Positions 1-5,604 of a stretch of 5,604 bases of DNA are shown piece after piece (the stretch's first letter is position 1; each line of letters opens with the position of its first letter). Source of the stretch: an uncultured Gammaproteobacteria bacterium (GTDB lineage: Bacteria; Pseudomonadota; Gammaproteobacteria; Pseudomonadales; DT-91); the NCBI GenBank assembly GCA_929200485.1, contig CAKMZU010000075.1, positions 1-5,604 on the forward strand, read 5' to 3'. The notes under the pieces were generated by a model, which was not told the DNA's origin, did not search any database, and saw only the letters and a list, made by a program, of their open reading frames with translations. The position numbers and the translations under genes are program-made.

Positions 1-1
1 C

Positions 2-157
2 AGCTGCGTTGAAGGCTTTGTTAAGGTGTCTAACATTAACGGCAACCTTCGCATTACTGAAAACCTTGAAATTCAGCGCAGAATCTCAAAATCAATTTTT
101 AGAGGTGCCCTTAACACTGATGTGTTCCGATATGTTACTTATAGACTTATAGCATGA
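2..157 (+). CDS. C-terminal 51 residues of an unrecognised protein (5' end outside window)
   Basis: The frame starting at base 2 is open from the left edge to a TGA at 155-157, so this is the tail of a gene that begins outside the window. The visible part has no internal stop and alternates hydrophobic and polar residues, with sections such as GFVKVSNINGNLRI and SIFRGALNTDVFRYVTYRL, which would suit beta strands followed by a mixed segment. I see no membrane helix, cysteine pair or catalytic motif, and I do not recognise the family. That it is coding is inferred from the continuous open frame, the plausible protein composition and the hairpin lying downstream. The next gene on the right is convergent, so this gene is not in an operon with anything in the window. 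Confidence 0.55.
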   Translation, partial: SCVEGFVKVSNINGNLRITENLEIQRRISKSIFRGALNTDVFRYVTYRLIA

Positions 158-246
158 AAAAAGATTAGAATTTATTCTTGACTGTATATCCATATAAATC
201 AACTACACAGCAAACCGCATCATTATTTTTCAATCAGCTAATACTA

Positions 247-274
247 GCCGCATAATCTTACTAAATTATGCGGC
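247..274. terminator. 10-bp perfect hairpin between convergent genes
   Basis: Bases 247-256 (GCCGCATAAT) are exactly complementary to 265-274 (ATTATGCGGC), with an 8-base loop. The hairpin lies 32 bases past the aldehyde dehydrogenase stop codon and 90 bases past the end of the left-hand gene, where a shared bidirectional terminator would be expected. Neither strand has a clean run of T after the stem, so it is not a textbook intrinsic terminator. It may instead stabilise mRNA 3' ends. Confidence 0.5.
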
Positions 275-305
275 CACACGCTAACTTATTACCTTAGTCT
301 TCATC

Positions 306-1799
306 CTAGAAAAAGCCCATGGCATTCTTATTGTAATTGATCAAAATATTTTTAGTGTGACGATAACTATCAAGAATGGTTTTGTGCGTTTCCCTACCAA
401 TCCCCGATTGCTTATAACCGCCAAATGATGCATGCGCAGGATACAGGTGGTAACAATTTACCCAAACACGCCCTGCCTCAATCGCCCGAGAGGCTTTTTG
501 CATTTGATGCATATCACGCGTCCAAACCGCCGCACCGAGTCCATACTCAGTATCGTTGGCAATACGAAGTGCCTCATCCTCGTCTTTAAATGTTGCAACA
601 GAAACGACAGGGCCAAATATTTCTTCCTGAAAAATCCGCATATCGTTGGTGCCTTTAAATACGGTCGGCTCAACATAAAAACCCGACATATCCTCTAACT
701 GACGATGCTTTCCGCCTGTAAGGATTTCTGCCCCCTCCTCCTTGCCAATGGCAATATATGACATGATCTTTTCAAGCTGCTCAGCAGAGGCTTGCGCACC
801 TACCATAACAGATGGATCAAGCGGATTACCGAATGTAATGGATTTGACTCTTTCCAGCGCTTTTTCCATAAATTTATCGTAAATGGATTCAGCGATTAAC
901 GCACGGGATGGGCAGGTGCAAACTTCCCCTTGATTAAGGGCAAACATAACGAATCCTTCAACGGCTTTATCAAAGAATTCGTCATCCGCATCAGCAACAC
1001 TTTCGAAAAAGACATTGGGTGACTTACCACCTAATTCAAGTGTAGCTGGAATTAAATTTTCAGCTGCGGCATGCGCAATCGCTTTACCGACTTGTGTTGA
1101 TCCGGTGAAGGCAATTTTGGCAATTCGCCTGGACGTAGCCAACGCATTGCCCGCCTCATGACCATAACCATTGACGATATTTATCACTCCTCTGGGGACG
1201 ACATCTTGAATCAGCTCCATTAACACCATAATTGACGCCGGCGTCTGCTCTGCCGGCTTCATTACGACAGCATTACCTGCAGCCAAAGCTGGCGCAAGTT
1301 TCCAGGACGCCATAAGAATCGGGAAATTCCAAGGGATAATTTGCCCAACCACCCCTAAGGGTTCATGTACCTCCATACTGACTGTATCCCCATCAAGGTC
1401 TGATAGTTCACCGGTCTCTCCTCGGATCACGCCAGCAAAATAACGAAAATGATCAATCGCAAGCGGCATATCAGCAGCCATTGTTTCACGAATTGGTTTA
1501 CCATTATCCCAAGTTTCAACCCGAGCAAGATATTCCAGATTTTCCTCCATAATATCGGCAATTTTTAATAAAACGGCCGAGCGCCCAGCGACTGGCGTTT
1601 GCGCCCATTCGGTTTTAGCAGCTTCGGCTGCATCCAGTGCGAGATTAATGTCGTCATTATCTGATCTGGCGACTTGAGTGAAGGCTTGCCCATCAACCGG
1701 TGACAGGTTATCAAAATATTGGCCATTCACGGGGGCTACCCATTCTCCACCAATAAAGTTTTGATATTGAGGTTTAAACTGCGGTTTATCTAATGACAT
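306..1799 (-). CDS. aldB: NAD(P)-dependent aldehyde dehydrogenase, AldB/ExaC type
   Basis: This is a complete 497-residue cytosolic aldehyde dehydrogenase, normal length for the superfamily. It should oxidise short aliphatic aldehydes such as acetaldehyde to the carboxylic acid with NAD(P)+. Visible motifs, in order, are IIPWNFP with the oxyanion Asn158, cofactor-binding KPAEQTP (Lys181, Glu184), the Rossmann FTGS motif at 231-234, general base Glu255 in LELGGKSP, nucleophile Cys294 in GEVCTCPSR, and EEIFGPV at 392-398. The CTCPSR signature (second Cys at 296), the [19 protein letters not shown] segment and the C-terminal GFF are typical of the AldB/ExaC/AcoD group rather than betaine or succinate-semialdehyde dehydrogenases. 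The ATG at 1799-1797 is preceded by AAGGA seven bases upstream, which fixes the start. The gene stands alone and diverges from the serpin gene. In relatives this enzyme serves ethanol or acetoin catabolism, but no partner gene is in view, so the exact substrate is inferred. Confidence 0.95.
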   Translation of the reverse strand: MSLDKPQFKPQYQNFIGGEWVAPVNGQYFDNLSPVDGQAFTQVARSDNDDINLALDAAEAAKTEWAQTPVAGRSAVLLKIADIMEENLEYLARVETWDNGKPIRETMAADMPLAIDHFRYFAGVIRGETGELSDLDGDTVSMEVHEPLGVVGQIIPWNFPILMASWKLAPALAAGNAVVMKPAEQTPASIMVLMELIQDVVPRGVINIVNGYGHEAGNALATSRRIAKIAFTGSTQVGKAIAHAAAENLIPATLELGGKSPNVFFESVADADDEFFDKAVEGFVMFALNQGEVCTCPSRALIAESIYDKFMEKALERVKSITFGNPLDPSVMVGAQASAEQLEKIMSYIAIGKEEGAEILTGGKHRQLEDMSGFYVEPTVFKGTNDMRIFQEEIFGPVVSVATFKDEDEALRIANDTEYGLGAAVWTRDMHQMQKASRAIEAGRVWVNCYHLYPAHASFGGYKQSGIGRETHKTILDSYRHTKNILINYNKNAMGFF

Positions 1800-2294
1800 G
1801 GGTGATTCCTTAATGGTTTAGTGAAATAACTTCCGTTGAAGTTCAGTATAAAAAAATTCGCTCCTAGATTGGAAACATCACAGTTAGAATAAGTTTCAAT
1901 AGAAAATGCAATATTTATAAAAAAACTGTATCATTCAAAATTTTTTTAGATGGATTCAAGTTCTGGTAGAGGCATATTATTATACTTTTGACGTTTATAA
2001 TATGCATATGTTTAAAAATATTTTTCCTGACGCTCTAAGCATTTTTTTATATTTTCGCGCACCATTATGCCCAATATTTTTATCGTTAAATTATAACAAT
2101 TTTCATATGGTAATTATTTATATGTATCGAACCTATTGACCTATAGGAAATCTACAAGGATTAATGCTGCTCATAGGGTGCATAATCAGCCAATATATAC
2201 AAATCCGATGAAAAAATGAACACCAAACCTCACCACACCAAAATGTATTTTTATTTATTTACTTTTAATAAAACTAAACAAGCAACTCCATTGT

Positions 2295-2310
2295 CATAAG
2301 TTAACTTTTG
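2295..2310. promoter_or_regulatory. 16-base near-palindrome upstream of the serpin gene (possible operator)
   Basis: CATAAGTTAACTTTTG pairs with itself at seven of eight positions, around a perfect ten-base core AAGTTAACTT (2298-2307). It lies 38 bases before the chosen serpin start. It overlaps TTGTCA at 2291-2296, a 5/6 match to a -35 box, although the matching -10 (GATAGA at 2314) is poor. A dimeric regulator site is possible. Palindromes of this kind also arise by chance in AT-rich DNA. Confidence 0.25.
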
Positions 2311-2334
2311 TCAGATAGATTTAACCATAAAAGT

Positions 2335-2338
2335 GAGG
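2335..2338 (+). promoter_or_regulatory. Ribosome binding site deciding the serpin start
   Basis: GAGG at 2335-2338 is nine bases before ATG 2348, a good spacing. It overlaps the alternative upstream GTG at 2333, which would have no usable Shine-Dalgarno sequence. The ATG start also gives a cleaner signal peptide beginning MKLIYLK. Confidence 0.6.
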
Positions 2339-2347
2339 TTAACTCCG

Positions 2348-3622
2348 ATGAAACTTATATACTTGAAACCTTTGTGCATTTTTTTTCTATACTTGACCTT
2401 TTTTTCTCTAAAGGTCTTTAGCCATCCAGGCAACCCCACATTAGGCAACCCCACATTAGGAAACCCCACATTAGGCCAGCACACATTAGGCACGCCCATC
2501 AATATATTATCCTCTAAACTAATGGGTAGCCTTGACCAAAAAAATAACCAGTGCATCTGTCCTTTAAGTGCTATGAACGTTATAGAGATGCTAGAGGCTG
2601 GTGCAAATGGCCTAACAAAACAAGAACTTAATCAAGTTTCACAAGCAAACCAAGCAGAAAATAACTCAGAAAGTGATAAAAACACTGGATGCAAAGAGCT
2701 TAATCGCATGATGCGAACTACTGCAAAAGAAGATGATGCTGCATTAGAAATTGCGAATGCGGTAGTTCTAAGCTCCGGTAGTGAAGAAAAAAGCATCAAC
2801 CCCAAATTCGCCCAAGAAGTTAAAGGTTATGATGGAGAAATTTTCCAAGGTTCTGTTGATGAAATTAATCAATGGGTAAGCGATAGAACACATCAGACAA
2901 TTCCAGAAGTGTTAAAAGAGGCACCCGAAAGTGGGGTAACATTAACGAACGCAGTCTATTTTAGAGATCAATGGCTCAGGAAGTTCGAACCAGAAGATAC
3001 CATACAAGAAGGGACATTTCATGTATCGCGGAGCAAGACTGTCAAAGCGCCTCTTATGCAACAACAAAATATATTTAGATATGTTGAAACGCCCGAATAT
3101 CAAGCTATTAAGCTACCATTTAAAAGTTTATTTTCAATGTTTGTTTTACTTCCAAAAAAAGAAGGCGGCTTAAAAGAACTAGCCGAAGATTTATCGCATG
3201 AGAAAAAAATTGCGTTAATTAATGAAATGTACACAACGAATAAGCTGCGTGTTGTTGAACTAAGTAAAAAAGTCGCACTTACACTCCCCAGATTTACTAT
3301 TGAAAGAGAATATGATTTAAAAGAAACCCTAAGCAATATGGGAATGGGAACCGCCTTTTCTGATAGGGCTGATTTTACGGGTATTTTATCTTATGATGCA
3401 CGTGGAGGGCTACGTATAGAAAAATTCATTCACAAAACTTTCTTCTCTGCTCGTGAGGAGGGTGTTGAAGCAAGTGCTGCTAGTGCTGTTTACATGACCA
3501 GAGGGGGCCCAAGAGAAGAAATAGTTGATTTTACTGCAGATCATCCATTTCTGTTTCAGATTGTTCACGATGACTCGAGAACTATATTATTCGATGGAGT
3601 CCTGACAGAGCCTACTGACTAA
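2348..3622 (+). CDS. Secreted serpin (serine protease inhibitor family)
   Basis: From ATG 2348 the product is 424 residues. Residues 1-25 form a Sec signal peptide with a Phe/Leu-rich core and likely cleavage after VFS25. A repetitive linker (about 28-50) follows, then a serpin fold from about residue 52. Serpin landmarks are CPLSAMNVIEMLEAGANG at 71-88 (family SPLS...GA), TNAVYFRDQW at 200-209, FSMFVLLP at 262-269, LPRFTIEREYDL at 313-324, ADFTGI at 341-346, HKTFF at 362-366, the hinge EEGVEASAASAV at 370-381, and the final strand HPFLFQIVHD. The small-residue hinge is the hallmark of inhibitory serpins, which trap proteases by inserting the cleaved loop into a beta sheet. Counting P17 from Glu370 puts P1 at Gly386, with Arg385 next to it, so a trypsin-like target is plausible. 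The middle is shortened compared with animal serpins. The signal peptide implies action in the periplasm or outside the cell. The family call is firm; the target protease is unknown. Confidence 0.93.
   Translation: MKLIYLKPLCIFFLYLTFFSLKVFSHPGNPTLGNPTLGNPTLGQHTLGTPINILSSKLMGSLDQKNNQCICPLSAMNVIEMLEAGANGLTKQELNQVSQANQAENNSESDKNTGCKELNRMMRTTAKEDDAALEIANAVVLSSGSEEKSINPKFAQEVKGYDGEIFQGSVDEINQWVSDRTHQTIPEVLKEAPESGVTLTNAVYFRDQWLRKFEPEDTIQEGTFHVSRSKTVKAPLMQQQNIFRYVETPEYQAIKLPFKSLFSMFVLLPKKEGGLKELAEDLSHEKKIALINEMYTTNKLRVVELSKKVALTLPRFTIEREYDLKETLSNMGMGTAFSDRADFTGILSYDARGGLRIEKFIHKTFFSAREEGVEASAASAVYMTRGGPREEIVDFTADHPFLFQIVHDDSRTILFDGVLTEPTD
2429..2497 (+). repeat. 15-bp tandem repeat (about 4.6 units) encoding an NPTLG linker
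   Basis: Units start at 2429, 2444, 2459 and 2474, with a partial one at 2489-2497. Units 1 and 2 (GGCAACCCCACATTA) are identical, unit 3 has one change, and unit 4 has several in its first half. They encode GNPTLG-type pentapeptides between the signal peptide and the serpin domain. Because 15 is a multiple of three, gain or loss of a unit keeps the frame. The Pro/Gly/Thr/Asn composition suggests a flexible spacer; this is not the A(D/N)LXX pentapeptide-repeat fold. Confidence 0.9.
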
Positions 3623-3625
3623 AGA

Positions 3626-3769
3626 GTCATCTTTACCAGCCACCCCGATTTTGCTGAATGCGCAGTCATCGGCACCAAATGTGATATTAAAGAGCAGAAG
3701 CCAATGGGCTTGGCCACCTTAAAATCCGGAGCAACCATTAATGAACCCTCTTCTTTTGTTTTGCACTAA
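3626..3769 (+). pseudogene. Relic of a propionyl/acetyl-CoA synthetase C-terminal domain (PrpE/AcsA-like)
   Basis: Starting four bases after the serpin stop, the plus strand encodes a 47-residue fragment whose core, SHPDFAECAVIG followed by KEQKPMGLATLKSG (about 3638-3730), closely matches the C-terminal domain of acyl-CoA synthetases of the PrpE/AcsA type. The family pattern there is SHPxVAECAVIG...LKGQxPxGxVxLKxG. It would be the part just before the catalytic-lysine SGK motif, and neither the AMP-binding core before it nor that motif after it is present. Resemblance fades after about 3742 and a TAA follows at 3767. There is no start codon or ribosome binding site, so it is not an active gene. 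It is in the same frame as the serpin but separated by its stop. I read it as debris of a gene lost when the serpin segment arrived or by later deletion. The assignment rests on motif recognition. Confidence 0.75.
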
Positions 3770-3774
3770 CTCGA

Positions 3775-3792
3775 CAGGAGTTATTCCTCCTG
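3775..3792. terminator. Weak hairpin between the gene relic and jetD
   Basis: CAGGAG (3775-3780) pairs with CTCCTG (3787-3792) around a six-base loop. It could stop transcription coming from the serpin gene, but no T-run follows the stem, so the case is thin. Apart from this hairpin, 3770-3979 shows no gene I can support. Confidence 0.2.
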
Positions 3793-3979
3793 CCTCATTA
3801 TCGTTTGAGTTCTTAACCATAATTAACCTGACAGAACCCTCAACTCTTTAATTCCTTAAACAACTGAGGTTGAAGAAAATACTATAACAAACGCAAACAG
3901 ATTGAATTCACTTGGGAGAGATTGATCATCAGATGCAACAAAGGCAAGAATCTGTAATCAAACAATCAACAATTGACTT

Positions 3980-3985
3980 GAAGGG
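3980..3985 (+). promoter_or_regulatory. Ribosome binding site deciding the jetD start
   Basis: GAAGGG lies nine bases before ATG 3995. An in-frame TTG at 3986 directly abuts the motif and is therefore too close to be the start; a further in-frame ATG at 4013 is too distant. Confidence 0.65.
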
Positions 3986-3994
3986 TTGTTATTG

Positions 3995-5191
3995 ATGACT
4001 GACTGGGGATTGATGACAGAGACAGCGCTTAACCGAATCCGGCACAGTTTTTGGGCAAATCGCCCTGTATTTAAAGCACTGATGAAAGGAGAAAAGCCAT
4101 TTCCCATCTCTCTAAGTCTTAAACCACCGGGCGGCAAGCAGGCTCAAGACAATCTCCCTCATTTACAGAAATATATTACATCGTGGCAAAACTTCCCTCA
4201 TAACCAATTTGTCGTGTTTGAACCTGATGCATTACAGGGTTTATCGATAGCGCCATTACCCATGAAACTGGAATTGCCAGATATTAAAAGTGTGGCAACC
4301 TGTCTGGGAGAAGCTGAATTACAAGAGCTTCAACAAATTCAAGATAAAATAAGCTATGTGTTAGCGCAAAGTTTTGTTCCTGAATTTAAACGCGAAGACC
4401 TGTTTTTTTGTTTGATTGATTTTCTGGAAACCCTGGCAGCCTTTAATCAATCCGAGTTAACGAATTTATGCCTAATTATTCCCCAACTATCAGAAAATTT
4501 AGGGCAATCTCACTATCTTCGCGCACTACCGGTTAAACAAGTAGATACAAAATTTATTGATGATAATCAGCCCTTTATCGAAGCCTTGCTAAATGTACTT
4601 TATGATAATCAGGTGACTTCTTTAACCCAGTGGCTTAATTGCAAGCGTAATCCCAAAGCCTGGTTGATGGTTCGCCCACTTGACAAAGACACGCAAAAAA
4701 AACTATCAGGCCTGCCGCTGCTACAAATTGATACTCGAACACTTTTGAATTATCCACTCCCGGCCAAGCACATCCTTGTGGTAGAAAGTGTTCAATCTGG
4801 CTTAGGGATACCAGCACTTCCTGACACCATTGTTGTGTTTGGTGGAGGAAAAAATGTCAGCTGGCTTGCAGCAGATTGGTTAAATGAAAAAAAGGTGGCT
4901 TACTTTGGTAATATTGATACCCAAGGTCTGGCTATACTCGCTGATGCACGTGCCAAATTACCCAACATTCAACCGTTAATGATGGATAGAAACACACTCG
5001 CGTGCTATCAGGAGAGAATGGTTGCGACCGACTGTTTTGACGAAATCCCATCCGCTAACTTCACCACCGAAGAGAAAGCTCTTTTTGACTCCCTTCACAA
5101 GGGCGTCAATGGCAAAAACCGGCTGGAGCAAGAACGTCTACCACCGGATTATATTAAAGAAAATCTGAAGAGTTGGCTTGATATGACTTAG
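3995..5191 (+). CDS. jetD: Wadjet anti-plasmid system nuclease subunit JetD, apparently solitary
   Basis: From ATG 3995 the protein has 398 residues, normal for JetD. In Wadjet, JetABC is an SMC motor that extrudes plasmid DNA, and JetD is the topoisomerase VI-A-like nuclease that cuts it. The N-terminal DUF3322 region shows FPISLSLKPP (36-45), a Trp-containing ITSW, and YLRALPVKQVDTKFI (174-188), matching the family pattern YLRxLxxxxVDTKFI. The C-terminal DUF2220/Toprim region shows LVVES with Glu264, VVFGGG (280-285), YFGNIDTQGLAIL (303-315), LMMDRNTL (328-335) and RLEQERL (376-382). The usual GDIDTHG motif reads GNIDTQG here, so the first aspartate of the DxD pair is Asn306 and the His is Gln310; nuclease activity may be altered. 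Wadjet genes normally run jetA-B-C-D, but upstream here are only a gene relic and a serpin, and downstream is a convergent unrelated gene. No frameshift is visible. The family assignment is strong; function without nearby partners is open. Confidence 0.93.
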   Translation: MTDWGLMTETALNRIRHSFWANRPVFKALMKGEKPFPISLSLKPPGGKQAQDNLPHLQKYITSWQNFPHNQFVVFEPDALQGLSIAPLPMKLELPDIKSVATCLGEAELQELQQIQDKISYVLAQSFVPEFKREDLFFCLIDFLETLAAFNQSELTNLCLIIPQLSENLGQSHYLRALPVKQVDTKFIDDNQPFIEALLNVLYDNQVTSLTQWLNCKRNPKAWLMVRPLDKDTQKKLSGLPLLQIDTRTLLNYPLPAKHILVVESVQSGLGIPALPDTIVVFGGGKNVSWLAADWLNEKKVAYFGNIDTQGLAILADARAKLPNIQPLMMDRNTLACYQERMVATDCFDEIPSANFTTEEKALFDSLHKGVNGKNRLEQERLPPDYIKENLKSWLDMT

Positions 5192-5241
5192 GCACGACTT
5201 AAAAAATTCCCAATCCCTACATACAAGCATAAGCTAAAGAG

Positions 5242-5262
5242 AAGGCCACATTGCGCAGCCTT
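5242..5262 (-). terminator. Probable intrinsic terminator of the PAN-domain gene
   Basis: Read on the minus strand, AAGGCTGC pairs with GTGGCCTT around a five-base loop: eight pairs, two of them G-U wobbles. CTCTTT follows. It starts 26 bases beyond the stop codon of the minus-strand gene. On the plus strand the two wobbles become A-C mismatches, so the hairpin favours transcripts from the PAN gene over those from jetD. Confidence 0.4.
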
Positions 5263-5288
5263 GTACTATAGACCATAAATCGAGAAAA

Positions 5289-5603
5289 CTATCTCAAACT
5301 ATAGTGATCCAACAAACCCGGGGTATAGTCTGTTTTTAGACCACCGACATCACTTGCACGCTTACTGCTTAGATCACAGGATTGCGTAGTTTTGACATAA
5401 TCAAACGAAACACACCAACTATTCCGAGTAGCTGATGTGCAGGCCATAGCACATTGCTCTGGCGTAACATTCTTTAAATTTTCATTATTGAATCCAGAAA
5501 TCGCTGCTTCTTCTGTTCGTTGAAATAGATCAAGACTCAATTGCGTTAATTGCTTCTTGAGCACTTTATAGGTGCCGGAATAGTTGCTGTGGCTGGTATT
5601 AGC
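5289..5603 (-). CDS. PAN/Apple-domain protein, C-terminal part (5' end outside window)
   Basis: The minus-strand frame ends at TAG 5291-5289 and stays open to the right edge, giving 104 visible residues. A GTG at 5564 could be read as a start, but in-frame coding sequence continues upstream (NTSHSNYSGTYK) and no ribosome binding site is seen, so the gene most likely begins beyond the window. The last 70 or so residues form a PAN/Apple domain: GFNNENL, then TPEQCAMAC, then WCVSFDYV, then SCDLS, ending DHYSL. The four cysteines and the C-x-SFDY motif match PAN domains, which are disulfide-bonded modules binding proteins or carbohydrates and normally placed outside the cytoplasm. Further PAN modules, an enzyme domain or a signal peptide may lie upstream. 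It is convergent with jetD and unlikely to be functionally linked to it. Confidence 0.8.
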   Translation of the reverse strand, partial: ANTSHSNYSGTYKVLKKQLTQLSLDLFQRTEEAAISGFNNENLKNVTPEQCAMACTSATRNSWCVSFDYVKTTQSCDLSSKRASDVGGLKTDYTPGLLDHYSLR

Positions 5604-5604
5604 C

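Larger units (their letters stand above)
1800..2347. other. AT-rich divergent intergenic region, no gene found
   Basis: About 550 bases separate the divergent aldehyde dehydrogenase and serpin genes. They should hold the promoters of both. The stretch is far more AT-rich than either gene, with many runs of A and T and stops in every frame, and I find no credible coding region or RNA gene. A perfect TATAAT occurs on the plus strand at 1996-2001 and another on the minus strand at 1984-1979, but neither has a recognisable -35 box, which is expected by chance in such sequence. I saw no convincing sigma-54 site upstream of the dehydrogenase. Confidence 0.6.

Noticed and set aside
432..698. Open frames on both strands inside the aldehyde dehydrogenase gene
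   Set aside because: They are shadows of a well-conserved enzyme gene, with low-complexity or implausible products.
2132..2147. CCTAT...ATAGG inverted repeat and TTGACC-like -35 box in the AT-rich intergenic region
   Set aside because: The stem is only five pairs and the best -10 partner (ATTAAT) is weak; expected by chance in this composition.
2311..2556. Minus-strand ORF covering the repeat region, giving a PNVGLPNVG-type repetitive peptide
   Set aside because: It is the antisense reading of the serpin linker repeat and has no ribosome binding site.
3719..3820. Minus-strand ORF of 33 codons (ATG at 3820, peptide starting MVKNSNDNEAGGITPVEL) with a weak AGG upstream
   Set aside because: It is very short, overlaps the acyl-CoA synthetase relic on the other strand, and I cannot tie it to a family. 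A database search for conserved copies would settle it.
3986..3994. TTG start for jetD adding three residues
   Set aside because: The GAAGGG ribosome binding site touches the TTG and is spaced correctly for ATG 3995 instead.
5265..5304. ACTATAG repeated at 5265-5271 and 5298-5304
   Set aside because: Seven bases is too short to call an attachment site or target duplication, and no mobile element lies between the copies.
1..5604. CRISPR arrays, tRNA or rRNA genes, insertion sequences or transposases
   Set aside because: None seen: no spaced direct repeats, no tRNA-like cloverleaf and no transposase motifs on either strand.

Overview
The window looks like an accessory region of a moderately AT-rich Gram-negative bacterium, most likely a gammaproteobacterium. 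The class is inferred from the AldB/ExaC-type aldehyde dehydrogenase and the propionyl-CoA synthetase remnant. A member of the Legionellales is a reasonable guess, given a secreted eukaryote-like serpin in an AT-rich genome, but the sequence does not prove it.

Layout from left to right. (1) Positions 2-157 (+) hold the last 51 codons of an unrecognised gene. (2) A strong hairpin at 247-274 separates it from a convergent, complete NAD(P)-dependent aldehyde dehydrogenase of the AldB/ExaC type (306-1799, -). (3) Positions 1800-2347 form a very AT-rich divergent intergenic region with no gene. (4) Positions 2348-3622 (+) encode a secreted serpin with a signal peptide, a tandem-repeat linker and a complete inhibitory-type reactive-centre hinge. 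(5) Right after the serpin stop, at about 3626-3742, lies a short relic of the C-terminal domain of a propionyl/acetyl-CoA synthetase (PrpE/AcsA-like). (6) Positions 3995-5191 (+) encode a full-length JetD, the Toprim nuclease subunit of the Wadjet SMC anti-plasmid system, with no jetA, jetB or jetC next to it in the window. (7) Positions 5289-5603 (-) carry the C-terminus of a PAN/Apple-domain protein that runs off the right edge.

The genes do not form one operon. They alternate in strand, have wide gaps, and include a gene relic and a lone defence subunit, which suggests a patchwork of acquired and decaying segments. The points most worth following up are the solitary JetD, whose Toprim DxD motif reads N-x-D, and the secreted serpin, whose reactive loop has an arginine at or next to the predicted cleavage site.
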